A stretch of 64,000 nucleotides of DNA from Tsuneonella deserti (GTDB lineage: Bacteria; Pseudomonadota; Alphaproteobacteria; Sphingomonadales; Sphingomonadaceae), in NCBI RefSeq assembly GCF_014644315.1, contig NZ_BMKL01000001.1, positions 755,001-819,000 on the forward strand. The letters are read 5' to 3'. A program made the translations under genes and the position numbers. Below the pieces are notes generated by a model, which did not search any database, was not told where the DNA came from, and saw only the letters and a list, made by a program, of their open reading frames with translations. The number at the start of each line of letters is the position of its first letter. The first letter of the stretch is position 1. Below are positions 39,927-49,489 of the stretch, in pieces.

Positions 39927-41972
39927 ATGCGCGCAAGGACCTTGCCTCTGCTGGCCGCGATCTGCGCGTTGATTGCCCTTCTCTTGCCGGGTCATCCCTC
40001 CGCCCAGGGCGCGCCTGATTCCCGGCCCAATCACATCGCAGCGCGGCTGCTCGCCGAAGGACCCGTTCGTCCGGGCGAGCCGCTATCGCTTGCGATTGCC
40101 TTCGATCCCGAGCCGGGCTGGCATGGCTATTGGAAAAACCCGGGTGACGCGGGTTACGGCCTGACGCTCGACTGGCATCTCCCTTCCGGGTGGAAGGCAG
40201 GCGAGCCGCAGTATCCGGTGCCGCAGCAGCTCGTCGTCGGCGGGCTGATGAATCATGTTTACGAAGGGCCGTACGCGGTGCTCGTGGAAGTGGCCGTGCC
40301 CAAGGGAGCGCGCGCGGCGCCGATCGCCGTCGATGCCCAATGGCTCGCGTGCACCGACAAGATCTGCGTGCCCGAGCAGGCGCGGCTGACCGTGGACTTG
40401 GGGCACGCCAGTCGCGATGCGCGTTTCGACCGCTGGCGCGCCGAAATACCGGCGCTGCTCGACCAGAAGGCCTCTTTTGCGATCGACGGCGACAGGTTGC
40501 GGGTGGCGATTCCATTGCCGGCCTCCCTGGACAAGCCCGCCCCGCACTTGTTCGTGGAACAGCGCGACCTGGTCCAATACGCCCAACCACAGGCCTTCTT
40601 CACCAAGGGTGACCTGCTGGTCGCCGAAGTGCCGCTGGCGGCGACGATGGTTCGCCCGGTAACGGTCGATGGCATCCTGTCGCTCGGCCATGGTGACGGG
40701 GTGCGCTTCCTCGCGGTGCCAGGAGACGTGCCGGCAGGAGGCGAGCCGCTGCCGACCGATAGTGACATCGCGAGTCCTTTGTGGCTGCTGGTTCTCGCCG
40801 CGCTCGCCGGCGGACTTTTGCTGAACGTGATGCCCTGCGTGTTCCCGATCCTGAGCCTGAAGGCGCTGAGCCTGGCGCGGGCAGGGGAAAGCGACGCCCA
40901 CGCGCGGATCGAAGGCCTCGCTTACACGGCAGGCGTGGTGCTCGCGACGCTGGCGCTCGGCGCAGTGCTGCTGGCGCTCCGGGCGGCGGGCGAGATGGTC
41001 GGCTGGGCGTTCCAGCTGCAGGAGCCGGCAGTGGTGGTCGCGTTGCTCGCGCTCGCGGCGGCGATCACGGCGAACTTCGCGGGGCTGTTCGAGGTCCCGT
41101 CCTTCTCGCTCACTCGGGGCGGCGAGCCTTCGGGAGCATTCCTGACCGGCTTGCTTGCCGCTTTCGTCGCCACCCCATGCACCGGCCCATTCATGGCGGC
41201 CGCGATGGGGGCCGCCCTTTTGCTGCCCGAGGCACAGGCGATGCTGCTGTTCGGCACACTTGGACTGGGCCTCGCGCTACCGTTTCTGCTGCTCGGCTTC
41301 GTGCCCCCCCTGCGCCGGATGCTGCCGCGCCCGGGTAGATGGATGGACACCTTCCGCAAGGCGATGGCGGTGCCCATGGGCCTGACCGCTCTGGCTTTGC
41401 TGTGGTTGTGCTGGCGGATCGGCGGCGGGTGGTTCGCTGCCGGTGCCGCGCTGCTCGCGTCACTGGTCGTCGTGGCGCTCGCTGCCTGGTGGAGGTCGCG
41501 CCTCGCGGACGGCGGGCGCGGCCGCGGGTTAGCGGTGGGAGCGGCCCTTCTGGTCGCGCTGCTGGCAATCGTGCTGCCGACCCGGATGGTCCGGCCGGCA
41601 ACCGCGGAGGAAGGCATCGTACCCACGCGGCCCTTTTCCGAGGCCGCACTGGCGAAGGCACGCGCTTCGGGCCAGCCGGTATTCGTGTGGTTCACCGCCG
41701 ACTGGTGTCTCACCTGCAAGGTCAACGAACGCGTGGCGATCGAGCGGGAGGCAACCAGGGACGCCTTCGAGAAGGCCGGGGTGGTCGCGATGGTTGGCGA
41801 CTGGACCCGTCGCGATCCGGCGATCGCCCGCTACCTCTCGCGCCAGGGAGCGGCCGGCGTGCCGCTCTACGTCTGGTATGCGCCGGGCAAGGAAGGCGAG
41901 ATCCTGCCGCAGGTTCTCACTCCCGATAGCCTGGTCACGCTGGCGGAAGGACTGCCGCAGGCTGGTTCCTGA
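39927..41972 (+). CDS. dsbD: DsbD-like thiol:disulfide interchange protein
   Basis: Carries electrons from cytoplasmic thioredoxin to periplasmic thiols. The 681 residues show a signal peptide (1-27, AQG), an N-terminal periplasmic domain with the Cys pair in ACTDKICVPEQARL, a membrane domain with LLNVMPCVFPILSLKAL and FVATPCTGPFMAAAMG, the CcdA-like cysteines, and a C-terminal thioredoxin domain with WCLTC (Cys594 and Cys597). This three-part layout is that of DsbD/ScsB. The ATG at 39927 has only a weak Shine-Dalgarno. Its 3' end overlaps the convergent lipoprotein gene by 38 bases. Confidence 0.9.
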   Translation: MRARTLPLLAAICALIALLLPGHPSAQGAPDSRPNHIAARLLAEGPVRPGEPLSLAIAFDPEPGWHGYWKNPGDAGYGLTLDWHLPSGWKAGEPQYPVPQQLVVGGLMNHVYEGPYAVLVEVAVPKGARAAPIAVDAQWLACTDKICVPEQARLTVDLGHASRDARFDRWRAEIPALLDQKASFAIDGDRLRVAIPLPASLDKPAPHLFVEQRDLVQYAQPQAFFTKGDLLVAEVPLAATMVRPVTVDGILSLGHGDGVRFLAVPGDVPAGGEPLPTDSDIASPLWLLVLAALAGGLLLNVMPCVFPILSLKALSLARAGESDAHARIEGLAYTAGVVLATLALGAVLLALRAAGEMVGWAFQLQEPAVVVALLALAAAITANFAGLFEVPSFSLTRGGEPSGAFLTGLLAAFVATPCTGPFMAAAMGAALLLPEAQAMLLFGTLGLGLALPFLLLGFVPPLRRMLPRPGRWMDTFRKAMAVPMGLTALALLWLCWRIGGGWFAAGAALLASLVVVALAAWWRSRLADGGRGRGLAVGAALLVALLAIVLPTRMVRPATAEEGIVPTRPFSEAALAKARASGQPVFVWFTADWCLTCKVNERVAIEREATRDAFEKAGVVAMVGDWTRRDPAIARYLSRQGAAGVPLYVWYAPGKEGEILPQVLTPDSLVTLAEGLPQAGS

Positions 41973-42498
41973 CCTCTGGCGCCGAGAGACGCCGGCACAG
42001 CTCGACAAGCTGCCCGGGCTCGTTGCTTCCTTCCAGCTTCAAGGTGCCCGCGCCCGGAATGGTCAGTTCGAGCTTGCGGGTGCCAGTCAATGCTTCAAGC
42101 CGGGTGTCGGTGGGACGATACCGCCCTTGCCAGAGCCAACCCCGACCGTTGTTCACGGCATCGATCTTCAGACGTTCGACATGCCCGTTTCCGATCAGCG
42201 CCATCATTCCCTTCGCACCCGGATCGGTTTCGGCGAAACGGGTGATCTCGATCGCCCGGTTTCCGCCGGAACCCGTGCAGGCGATCGCGAGGTAGGGGGC
42301 CTGCCCGGGCTTGCCGAAGACGATCCGTCCGGGTCCCCCGCTCCCGGCCCAGATCGCCCCCGCCACGTCGGGCGATTGGGCGAGCACGCGCGGGCCCGTG
42401 CGGTCGGTGGCCAGTTCGATCCGCTGGACGTAGCCGTCGCTGGCAGGCGGGCGGCACGCCGCGAGCGAAGCCAGAAGCAGCGCGGAGAGGCGCTTCAT
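41935..42498 (-). CDS. Predicted lipoprotein of unknown function
   Basis: A 187-residue protein with lipobox LASLAAC (lipidated Cys15) after a short hydrophobic helix, and a soluble part with no motif I recognise. It probably sits on the inner leaflet of the outer membrane or outer face of the inner membrane. The ATG at 42498 overlaps the TGA of a small upstream open reading frame, and its 3' end overlaps the DsbD-like gene by 38 bases, so its transcript would be partly antisense to dsbD. Function unknown. Confidence 0.72.
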   Translation of the reverse strand: MKRLSALLLASLAACRPPASDGYVQRIELATDRTGPRVLAQSPDVAGAIWAGSGGPGRIVFGKPGQAPYLAIACTGSGGNRAIEITRFAETDPGAKGMMALIGNGHVERLKIDAVNNGRGWLWQGRYRPTDTRLEALTGTRKLELTIPGAGTLKLEGSNEPGQLVELCRRLSAPEVRNQPAAVLPPA

Positions 42499-42599
42499 CG
42501 GCCGGGGATGAACGCGCGCGCGTCCCGGGCAAGCTTGCTGCGGAGGGTGGGGCATGCGAGCGCCAGCGCAACGAGCGCGGGCAGGGTGCGACGGATCAT
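42495..42599 (-). CDS. Possible small membrane-targeted protein (34 residues)
   Basis: An ATG at 42599 opens a 34-codon frame: MIRRTLPALVALALAC is a signal-like start and the tail is basic. Its TGA overlaps the ATG of the lipoprotein gene (ATGA), the pattern of coupled translation. No good Shine-Dalgarno is visible, so it may be a leader for the lipoprotein or a chance frame. Confidence 0.35.
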   Translation of the reverse strand: MIRRTLPALVALALACPTLRSKLARDARAFIPGR

Positions 42600-42630
42600 G
42601 CCCGCGCTCTATTCAGCGATGACGGCCAAT

Positions 42631-43431
42631 TCAACGGCGCGGTTTACGGAACTTGTAGAGGAAGCGGTCCGTCTTGCCGCGAATGGATTTGTCGAAGACG
42701 TTGAGCGAGTGGTCGTCGGCCGGATTGGCGAGCAAGTCGCTCTGCGCTTCGAGCTTGAATCCTGCCCGCTCGAAATCGGCGCGCACGGTGGCTGGATCGA
42801 TCCGGTGCAGTTTCTCTACCAGCGCGCGGGTGTCGCCGGCGGGGCCCGCATGGTCGATCACCCCGACCACGGCTCCGGGACGCATCGCTGCATAGAGATT
42901 CCGTACGAAGGCATCGGGATCGGTGCGCGGAATGCCGTACTTTTCCGATTCCCAGTAGAGATCGTGGTATGAAAGGTTGATCAACGCGAAGTCGAACGCG
43001 TTCGCGGGGGGAGCGAAACGGTCGAACGGGTAGTGCTCAAGCGTCATGCCCGGAGAGGCGGCGACCAGCGCGTCGAGCTTCTGCTTTTCCGGGCCATCCT
43101 TGTAGAACTGGTCGGGCTCGAACGCGGCGACCGAGCCCTGCGGTCCGACTGCCGAAGCCATGATCTGTGCCCAGTATCCACTCCCGGTCAACAGATCGGC
43201 GGCGTCCATGCCCGCTTGCAGCCTGAGAAAGTTGAGCACTTCGGCGGGCTTGCGCCCTTCGTCCATCGCGCGTGCTTCCTCGGTGCGGGCCGGGTTGGCG
43301 ATGGCCGAAACAAGACTGGCACCTGTTGCCGCTTCATCGGCGGTCTCTCCTGAGACCGTTGCGCAAGCGGACAACGCGCCTAGCGAGGCGGCAGCGAACG
43401 AAACGGCGGCAAGCGCGGCAAGACTCTTCAT
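42631..43431 (-). CDS. Predicted SAM-dependent methyltransferase with lipoprotein signal
   Basis: A 266-residue protein with an N-terminal lipobox (LSAC, Cys23) and a Rossmann-like methyltransferase domain in which motif I reads ADLLTGSGYWAQ and motif II AAFEPDQFY. It resembles the COG4798-type predicted methyltransferases, some of which carry export signals. Such enzymes lack an obvious SAM supply in the periplasm, so the activity is questionable. AAGGGGA precedes the ATG at 43431. The next gene upstream on this strand is uvrB, 109 bases away. No known partner. Confidence 0.75.
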   Translation of the reverse strand: MKSLAALAAVSFAAASLGALSACATVSGETADEAATGASLVSAIANPARTEEARAMDEGRKPAEVLNFLRLQAGMDAADLLTGSGYWAQIMASAVGPQGSVAAFEPDQFYKDGPEKQKLDALVAASPGMTLEHYPFDRFAPPANAFDFALINLSYHDLYWESEKYGIPRTDPDAFVRNLYAAMRPGAVVGVIDHAGPAGDTRALVEKLHRIDPATVRADFERAGFKLEAQSDLLANPADDHSLNVFDKSIRGKTDRFLYKFRKPRR

Positions 43432-43540
43432 GACATGTCCCCTTGATGCATGACGATGCGCCCTATTTGGATGAATTGCACCCGCAGGGGAACCTGTGGG
43501 CCCCGCGCTCGACCAGGGGTCGTCGCACCCGGCGAACGCC

Positions 43541-45736
43541 TCAGGGCCTGCCCCGCATCTTCTTGTAGCGCGTCTTGCCGAACCGGTCCTTGCGCGTGCC
43601 AGGCTTGCCTTCGTTGCTGCGGCCCACGATGGGAGCCTTGTGCTCGGTATCGGGCAGGCCGAGCTCGTCCGCCTCCAGTCGCCTGATCTCGTCGCGCAGG
43701 CGGCCGGCCTCCTCGAATTCGAGGTCGGCGGCGGCGGCCCGCATCCGCTTTTCCAGGTCCTGGATGTATGCGCGCAGGTTGTGGCCGACGAGGTTGTTGC
43801 GCTCCGGGTCGCCGGTATCGACCAGCACGCTATCCTTGCTGGCAGTGTGCGCGACAATGTCCTGGATGCCGCGGATGATGGTGGTCGGCGTGATCCCGTG
43901 CTCGGCGTTGTAGGCCTGCTGCTTTTCCCGCCGGCGCTCGGTTTCCGCGATCGCGCGCTCCATGCTGCCCGTCATCCGGTCGGCGTAGAGGATGACCTTG
44001 CTATCCACGTTGCGCGCCGCGCGGCCGATCGTCTGGATCAGCGAAGTTTCGGACCGCAGGAAACCTTCCTTGTCGGCGTCCAGAATGCAAACGAGACCGC
44101 ACTCGGGAATGTCGAGGCCTTCGCGCAGCAGGTTGATGCCCACGAGCACGTCGTAGACGCCCAGCCGCAGGTCGCGGATCAGCTCGATGCGCTCCAATGT
44201 CTCGACGTCGGAGTGCATGTAGCGAACCCTTAGGCCCGCCTCGTGCATGAACTCGGTCAGGTCTTCGGCCATCCGCTTGGTCAGCGTAGTGACGAGGGTG
44301 CGGTAGCCCTTCTGCGCGGTCAGCCGGCACTCGTTGATGCAATCCTGCACCTGGTCCTCGACCGGGCGGATCTCGACCGGCGGGTCGATCAGGCCGGTCG
44401 GCCGGATGACTTGTTCGGCGAACACGCCGCCGGTCTGTTCCATCTCCCAGTTGCCGGGCGTGGCGCTGACCGCGAAGGTCTGCGGGCGCATCGCGTCCCA
44501 CTCGTTGAAACGCAACGGGCGGTTGTCGATGCAGCTCGGCAGGCGGAAGCCGTATTCGGCGAGGGTCAGCTTGCGGCGATGGTCTCCCTTCGCCATCGCG
44601 CCGATCTGCGGCACCGTCTGGTGGCTCTCGTCGACGAACAGCAGTGCGTTGTCGGGCAGGTATTCGAACAGCGTCGGCGGCGGCTCGCCGGGGAGCCGAC
44701 CGGTGAGAAAGCGGCTGTAGTTCTCGATCCCCGCGCAGCTTCCCGTGGCGTTGATCATCTCGAGGTCGAAGTTGGTGCGCTGCTCAAGCCGCTGGGCTTC
44801 GAGCAGGCGGCCTTCGGCGTGGAGCTCCTTGAGCCGCTCCTCGAGCTCGAACTTGATCGCCTGCGTCGCCTGCTTCATCGTCGGCCCGGGCGTGACGTAG
44901 TGCGAATTGGCGTAGACGCGCACCGAGCTGAGCGACGCGCCCTTCTGGCCGGTCAACGGGTCGAACTCGCTGATTTCCTCGATCTCGTCGCCGAAGAACG
45001 ACACCCGCCAGGCCATGTCCTCGTAGTGCGAGGGGAAAATCTCCAGGCTGTCGCCCCGCACGCGGAAATTGCCGCGCTGGAAGGCTGCATCGTTGCGCTT
45101 GTACTGCAGCGCGACCAGCTTGCGGATGATCTCTCGCTGGTCCTCCTGCGCGCCCTTCTTGAGGTCGAAGATCATGGCCGAGTAGGTTTCGACCGAGCCG
45201 ATGCCGTAGAGGCACGAAACGGAGGCCACGATAATCACATCGTCGCGTTCGAGCAGGGCCCGGGTTGCCGAGTGGCGCATCCGGTCGATCGCCTCGTTCA
45301 CCGAGCTTTCCTTCTCGATGTAGGTGTCGGACCGCGGCACGTACGCCTCGGGCTGATAATAGTCGTAGTAGCTGACGAAGTACTCGACCGCGTTGTTGGG
45401 AAAGAAGCTCTTGAACTCGCCGTAGAGCTGCGCGGCGAGGATCTTGTTGGGCGCGAGGATCAGGGCGGGGCGCTGCAGTTCCTCGATCACCTTGGCCATC
45501 GTGAAAGTCTTGCCCGAGCCGGTGACTCCCAAAAGCACCTGCGTCTGCTCGCCGTCGCGCGCCGAGGCGACGAGTTCCTTGATCGCCGTCGGCTGGTCAC
45601 CCGCCGGTTCATAGTCGCTGACGATCTCGAACCGCCGGCCGCCCATCGACTTTTCGGGACGCGCGGGCTTGTGCGGAACGAATTTGTCGGAGGTATCGGG
45701 CTCTTCCAGCCCGCGACGGATTACCAGTTCGGCCAT
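43541..45736 (-). CDS. uvrB: Excinuclease ABC subunit B
   Basis: DNA-damage-verifying helicase of nucleotide excision repair; it receives the lesion from UvrA and is then bound by UvrC. The 731-residue product has the Walker A GVTGSGKT (near 68-75), the beta-hairpin segment [20 protein letters not shown], the DEAD-like [16 protein letters not shown], and QTIGRAARN of the helicase C domain, then a C-terminal coiled-coil UVR motif and a basic tail. I saw no GTTC-N7-GTTC LexA box in the 68 bases upstream. Confidence 0.97.
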   Translation of the reverse strand: MAELVIRRGLEEPDTSDKFVPHKPARPEKSMGGRRFEIVSDYEPAGDQPTAIKELVASARDGEQTQVLLGVTGSGKTFTMAKVIEELQRPALILAPNKILAAQLYGEFKSFFPNNAVEYFVSYYDYYQPEAYVPRSDTYIEKESSVNEAIDRMRHSATRALLERDDVIIVASVSCLYGIGSVETYSAMIFDLKKGAQEDQREIIRKLVALQYKRNDAAFQRGNFRVRGDSLEIFPSHYEDMAWRVSFFGDEIEEISEFDPLTGQKGASLSSVRVYANSHYVTPGPTMKQATQAIKFELEERLKELHAEGRLLEAQRLEQRTNFDLEMINATGSCAGIENYSRFLTGRLPGEPPPTLFEYLPDNALLFVDESHQTVPQIGAMAKGDHRRKLTLAEYGFRLPSCIDNRPLRFNEWDAMRPQTFAVSATPGNWEMEQTGGVFAEQVIRPTGLIDPPVEIRPVEDQVQDCINECRLTAQKGYRTLVTTLTKRMAEDLTEFMHEAGLRVRYMHSDVETLERIELIRDLRLGVYDVLVGINLLREGLDIPECGLVCILDADKEGFLRSETSLIQTIGRAARNVDSKVILYADRMTGSMERAIAETERRREKQQAYNAEHGITPTTIIRGIQDIVAHTASKDSVLVDTGDPERNNLVGHNLRAYIQDLEKRMRAAAADLEFEEAGRLRDEIRRLEADELGLPDTEHKAPIVGRSNEGKPGTRKDRFGKTRYKKMRGRP

Positions 45737-45804
45737 GTGCCGGGATATGGGCGCGGATGCCCTTTTGTTCCAGTCCGCGCCCTTAAATACCTGCGTTCAG
45801 ACGC

Positions 45805-46410
45805 TCAATAGTACGAGCCTGTTTTCAGGCAGGTTTGCCACTTGCGGTACTCGCGCATCTTGCAGGTGCTGTCGGAACACAATGCGTTGCTCGAATACCA
45901 GCGCCCTTCGCACATTTTCTCGCGAGCGGTCTGCGTCTTGCCCGGCTTCGCGGAAGCGCTTGCGCGCACAGGAGCGGCGGCTGCGCTAGTGGACGAGGGA
46001 CGCGCGGAGACGGCCGGCTTCACCGGGTTCACGCCGGTTCGCGCCTCGATCGCGGCGGCGATGGCGGCTTTGATTAGCGTGGTCGAGCCTACGTCGTAGG
46101 CCGAAGTGCCCCACTGGGTGGCGAGTGTCGGATCGGCGCCGCGCTCGAGCAGTGCCTTGACCATCTCGAGGTTGCCGGATTCGGCTGCGTAATGCAGCAT
46201 TGTCCAGCCTTCATAGTTGCCCTGGTCGATGGGGAAGTCGCCGCGGTCGATGATCTCGAGCGCCTGCGCGTTCATCTTGTTGACGACGTAGTGATGCGCA
46301 TTCTCGAAGGCGTCAGCCTGCGCGATGGCGGGCGTCGCGATCGGGGCCACCGATTGCCCGCCGATGATAACTGCAAGCGCCAGCGCGCTAGCGGCGAGAA
46401 GCTTCTTCAT
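45805..46410 (-). CDS. Secreted ankyrin-repeat protein
   Basis: A 201-residue protein with a signal peptide (MKKLLAASALALAVIIGGQS through AIAQ), at least one clear ankyrin repeat (GWTMLHYAAESGNLEMVKAL near residues 68-87) and an Ala/Ser/Pro-rich linker before a short Cys-containing C-terminus (KMCEGRWYSSNALCSDSTCK) that might bind metal or form disulfides. It is probably periplasmic. AGGGG precedes the ATG, about 9 bases away. The partner and role are unknown. Confidence 0.75.
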   Translation of the reverse strand: MKKLLAASALALAVIIGGQSVAPIATPAIAQADAFENAHHYVVNKMNAQALEIIDRGDFPIDQGNYEGWTMLHYAAESGNLEMVKALLERGADPTLATQWGTSAYDVGSTTLIKAAIAAAIEARTGVNPVKPAVSARPSSTSAAAAPVRASASAKPGKTQTAREKMCEGRWYSSNALCSDSTCKMREYRKWQTCLKTGSYY

Positions 46411-46567
46411 TTCGTGCAACCCCTGTTCGTCTGCCGGGCCTATAGCGGTAAGCAGCCGGAAACGATTGGAAGGACGCGACTTTGTGTCCGAAGTCAGTTC
46501 GCTGATGGCGCGCTTGCTCGATTGAGCTAGATTGCGCGCTGTTCTCCCGGTCCGGAAGGAAGTTGCC

Positions 46568-47122
46568 ATGAACCATCTCCCGCTCGCGTCAGTCCTCCTG
46601 GCCACCTTCGCCCTTGCAGGTTGCGGCGGGAAGGAAGCGAAGGAACCCGTCTCGAAGGAAAGGATCATCGCCGAGGCGGGGGAACTCGCCCGGCCGCTAC
46701 CGGGACAATACGAAACCAGCGTGAAGCTGCTCAGCTTCTCCGTCCCGGGCCTTTCCGAGGAGCAGGCGGACAAGGTCAAGGGCATGATGGGCGACGTCGG
46801 CGGCAAGTCCTCCGGCTATTGCCTGACGCCCGACGAAGCGAAGAAGGGGTTCGAGGAATCCGTTCGCAAGATGAGCCAGGGGCAGGGCGGGGTGAATTGC
46901 GAATTCTCCCGGTTCGATGTCGATGGCGGCAAGCTTTCCGCGGAAATGACCTGCAAGGGCCCCCAAGGCATGGAATCGATGATGAAGATCGATGGCACGG
47001 CCACGGCCCAAAGCACCGCGATGCACATGGCCATGACCCAGAAGACCTCGATGATCCCGGGCGGCGAAATGCGCATGGAGATGCAGATGGATTCGCGCCG
47101 CACGGGCGATTGCAGTTCGTGA
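46568..47122 (+). CDS. DUF3617 lipoprotein
   Basis: A 184-residue lipoprotein with lipobox LAGC (Cys19) and the DUF3617 pattern: PGQYETSVKLLSFSVPGL, a central CLTPDEAKKGF, then an antiparallel beta region ending RRTGDCSS. Members are found in sphingomonads and relatives in several paralogs; function unknown. GGAAGGAAG sits just upstream of the ATG. Divergent from the ankyrin gene, and followed by the lipase-like gene 34-79 bases on. Confidence 0.82.
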   Translation: MNHLPLASVLLATFALAGCGGKEAKEPVSKERIIAEAGELARPLPGQYETSVKLLSFSVPGLSEEQADKVKGMMGDVGGKSSGYCLTPDEAKKGFEESVRKMSQGQGGVNCEFSRFDVDGGKLSAEMTCKGPQGMESMMKIDGTATAQSTAMHMAMTQKTSMIPGGEMRMEMQMDSRRTGDCSS

Positions 47123-47201
47123 GGGCACTGGTGAAACCGGGGCCGAGGTTCGCGCGTTGAAGCTTCACCGCGGACCATCGCGGCAGGAGATTACCGGCCC
47201 G

Positions 47202-47969
47202 ATGGCTGCACTGCTGTCAATCGAGACTATCAGCAACGCCTGCGATAGCGTTTCGCATCGTCTCGCGCTGGCGCGCGAGCCGGCGCCGGAAGCAGCGGGC
47301 GGACCCTCGCTGCGACGTCTTGCGGGTGAGCTTTCGGCCCTGGGCGAACCTTTTCGCCGGCCCTTTCGCCCCCGCGCGCCCATCCCCCTGGCGGCTGTTT
47401 CCCGGTCCGTCATGCTCTTGCCAGGTTTCGCAACCCATCCGGTGCGGATGCGCTTCCTGGCCCGAGGATTGCGGGAAGCGGGGCATCGGGTGTTTCACTG
47501 GGGCGAGGGGTTCAACTGGGGCGCGAGCGCGGAGCGGCTCGACCGGCTCGAGGCCAGAGCGCAGGCTCTTTCGGAGCGCTGCGGCGAGCCGATCGTGCTG
47601 GTCGGCTGGAGCCTGGGCGGCCTGTTCGCACGCGAGGTCGCCAAGCGGCGGCCGCGAGCGGTGTCCAAGGTGGTGACCATGGGTTCGCCGTTTTCCTATT
47701 CGCCCCGGGCAAACAACGTGTGGCGTGCCTACCAGCTCATTACCGGCCACCCGGTCGATAAACCTCCGGTCGCCGTCGACCTGTCGGTCAAGCCCCCGGT
47801 CGAGACGGTTGCGATGTGGAGCCCCCGCGACGGAATCGTGCATCCGCGGGCCGCTCGAGGTATTGCGGGAGAGCGCGACCGGGAATTGGCGCTGCGCTGC
47901 ACCCACCTCGGTTTTGCCTACGATCCCGAGGCGCTCTCTGCCGTGCTGCGCGAGCTCGATCCCGGATGA
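47202..47969 (+). CDS. Alpha/beta hydrolase, esterase-like, upstream of the Anbu operon
   Basis: A 255-residue protein (270 if it starts at the TTG at 47157) with the nucleophile elbow GWSLGG, an acidic residue in SPRDGIVHPRAARG and a likely His in CTHLGFAYDP. The VMLLPGFATHPVRM region supplies the oxyanion-hole strand. I prefer the ATG at 47202, although the AGGAG lies 12 bases upstream; the TTG has a GAGG 8 bases away, so the start is uncertain. It lies between the DUF3617 gene and the ATP-grasp gene on the same strand and could be part of either operon. Confidence 0.72.
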   Translation: MAALLSIETISNACDSVSHRLALAREPAPEAAGGPSLRRLAGELSALGEPFRRPFRPRAPIPLAAVSRSVMLLPGFATHPVRMRFLARGLREAGHRVFHWGEGFNWGASAERLDRLEARAQALSERCGEPIVLVGWSLGGLFAREVAKRRPRAVSKVVTMGSPFSYSPRANNVWRAYQLITGHPVDKPPVAVDLSVKPPVETVAMWSPRDGIVHPRAARGIAGERDRELALRCTHLGFAYDPEALSAVLRELDPG

Positions 47970-48045
47970 CGCTTGCTGAAATGGGCGGGGGACAGGCTTC
48001 GTCGCGTATGCCAAGAGCCGCGCAAACCGACTATGCAGGGCTTTC

Positions 48046-49473
48046 ATGAGCGGCGCGGCGCAGACTTTTGACGAGATGTACGACGCCGACGGGGCGGTGC
48101 GACCGGCTTATGCCGACTACGCTGCCTGGTTCGAAGCGCAGGAACCCGGCTGGCTGCGGCGCAAGAACCAGGAGACGGAAGGGGTTTTCCGCCGTACCGG
48201 GATCACCTTCAACGTCTATGGCGAGGATGCGGCGGAGGAACGGCTGATCCCGTTCGACATGATCCCGCGCATCGTCTCCGCAGCCGAATGGCGCCGCCTT
48301 AGCCGCGGGATCGAGCAGCGCGTGCGCGCACTCAACGCATTTATCCACGATCTCTATCACCGGCAGGAGATCATCCGCGCCGGCCGGGTGCCCGAACGAC
48401 TGTTCCGCGACAACGCCGCTTGGCTGCCCAACATGGTCGGCTTTACCCCGCCGGGCGGGGTTTACACGCATGTCGTCGGCATCGATCTCGTGCGCACCGG
48501 ACCGAACGATTTCTTCGTGCTGGAGGACAATGCCCGTACCCCGAGCGGCGTTTCCTACATGCTCGAGAACCGCGAGACGATGATGGGGATGTTCCCCGAA
48601 CTCTTCACTCGCTCTCAGGTGGAAACGGTCAGCGATTATCCCATGCGGCTTGCCCGCAGCCTGGCCGCCTGCGCACCGCCCGGGACAATGGGCAAGCCGG
48701 TGGTGGCGGTGTTGACGCCCGGAATCTACAACTCCGCCTACTACGAACACGCATTCCTGGCCGACCAGATGGGCGCGGAACTCGTCGAAGGGTCCGATCT
48801 GCGAGTGGTCGATGGCCGGGTGGCGATGCGCACCACTTGCGGTTACGAGCCGATCGACGTGCTCTATCGCCGGGTGGATGACGAGTACCTCGATGCGCTG
48901 ACGTTCAATCCGGAAAGCGTACTCGGGGTGCCCGGCCTGATGGACGTTTACCGGGCAGGGAGGATCACGATCGCCAACGCGCCGGGGACCGGGGTGGCCG
49001 ACGACAAGGCGGTCTATTCGTTCATGCCGGATATCGTCGAGTTCTACACCGGCGAGAAGCCGCTGCTGCCCAATGTCGAGACCTTCCGCTGCGCAGATCC
49101 CGACAGCCTCAGATACGTTCTCGACAACCTGGCCGAACTGGTGGTCAAGGAAGTCCACGGGTCGGGAGGCTACGGAATGCTCGTTGGCCCGGCGGCCAGC
49201 AAGCGGGAGATCGCCGAATTCCGCCGCAAGCTGGTCGCGCGTCCGGAAAACTATATCGCGCAGCCGACGCTGGCGCTTTCGACCTGTCCGGTGTTCACGC
49301 GCCGCGGCCTGGCGCCGCGCCATGTCGATCTGCGTCCGTATGTGCTCGTCTCTCCCAACGGAATCGAGATCACGCCCGGCGGCCTTACGCGGGTCGCGCT
49401 CAAGAAGGGATCGCTGGTCGTCAATTCGTCGCAGGGTGGCGGGACCAAGGACACCTGGGTGCTGAAAGACTGA
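48046..49473 (+). CDS. Circularly permuted ATP-grasp protein (Anbu operon)
   Basis: A 475-residue cytoplasmic enzyme of the type-2 circularly permuted ATP-grasp group (formerly DUF404/DUF407). Diagnostic segments are FNVYGEDAAEERLIPFDMIP, IHDLYHRQEIIRAGRVP, FFVLEDNARTPSGVSYMLEN, and VVKEVHGSGGYGMLVGP, in which the last holds the phosphate-binding Lys and glycine loop. ATP-grasp members form amide or peptide bonds; this group is predicted to be an amidoligase. It is the first of four genes found together across proteobacteria with the Anbu protease. Spacing to the next gene is 16 bases. Confidence 0.9.
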   Translation: MSGAAQTFDEMYDADGAVRPAYADYAAWFEAQEPGWLRRKNQETEGVFRRTGITFNVYGEDAAEERLIPFDMIPRIVSAAEWRRLSRGIEQRVRALNAFIHDLYHRQEIIRAGRVPERLFRDNAAWLPNMVGFTPPGGVYTHVVGIDLVRTGPNDFFVLEDNARTPSGVSYMLENRETMMGMFPELFTRSQVETVSDYPMRLARSLAACAPPGTMGKPVVAVLTPGIYNSAYYEHAFLADQMGAELVEGSDLRVVDGRVAMRTTCGYEPIDVLYRRVDDEYLDALTFNPESVLGVPGLMDVYRAGRITIANAPGTGVADDKAVYSFMPDIVEFYTGEKPLLPNVETFRCADPDSLRYVLDNLAELVVKEVHGSGGYGMLVGPAASKREIAEFRRKLVARPENYIAQPTLALSTCPVFTRRGLAPRHVDLRPYVLVSPNGIEITPGGLTRVALKKGSLVVNSSQGGGTKDTWVLKD

Positions 49474-49489
49474 TGCGCGGCATACCGTC

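Noticed and set aside
45737..45804. Possible LexA box upstream of uvrB
   Set aside because: Only single GTTC half-sites; the GTTC-N7-GTTC spacing of alphaproteobacterial LexA is not met.
44243..45811. Plus-strand frame opposite uvrB
   Set aside because: uvrB is unmistakable on the other strand; the plus frame has no family match and atypical composition.
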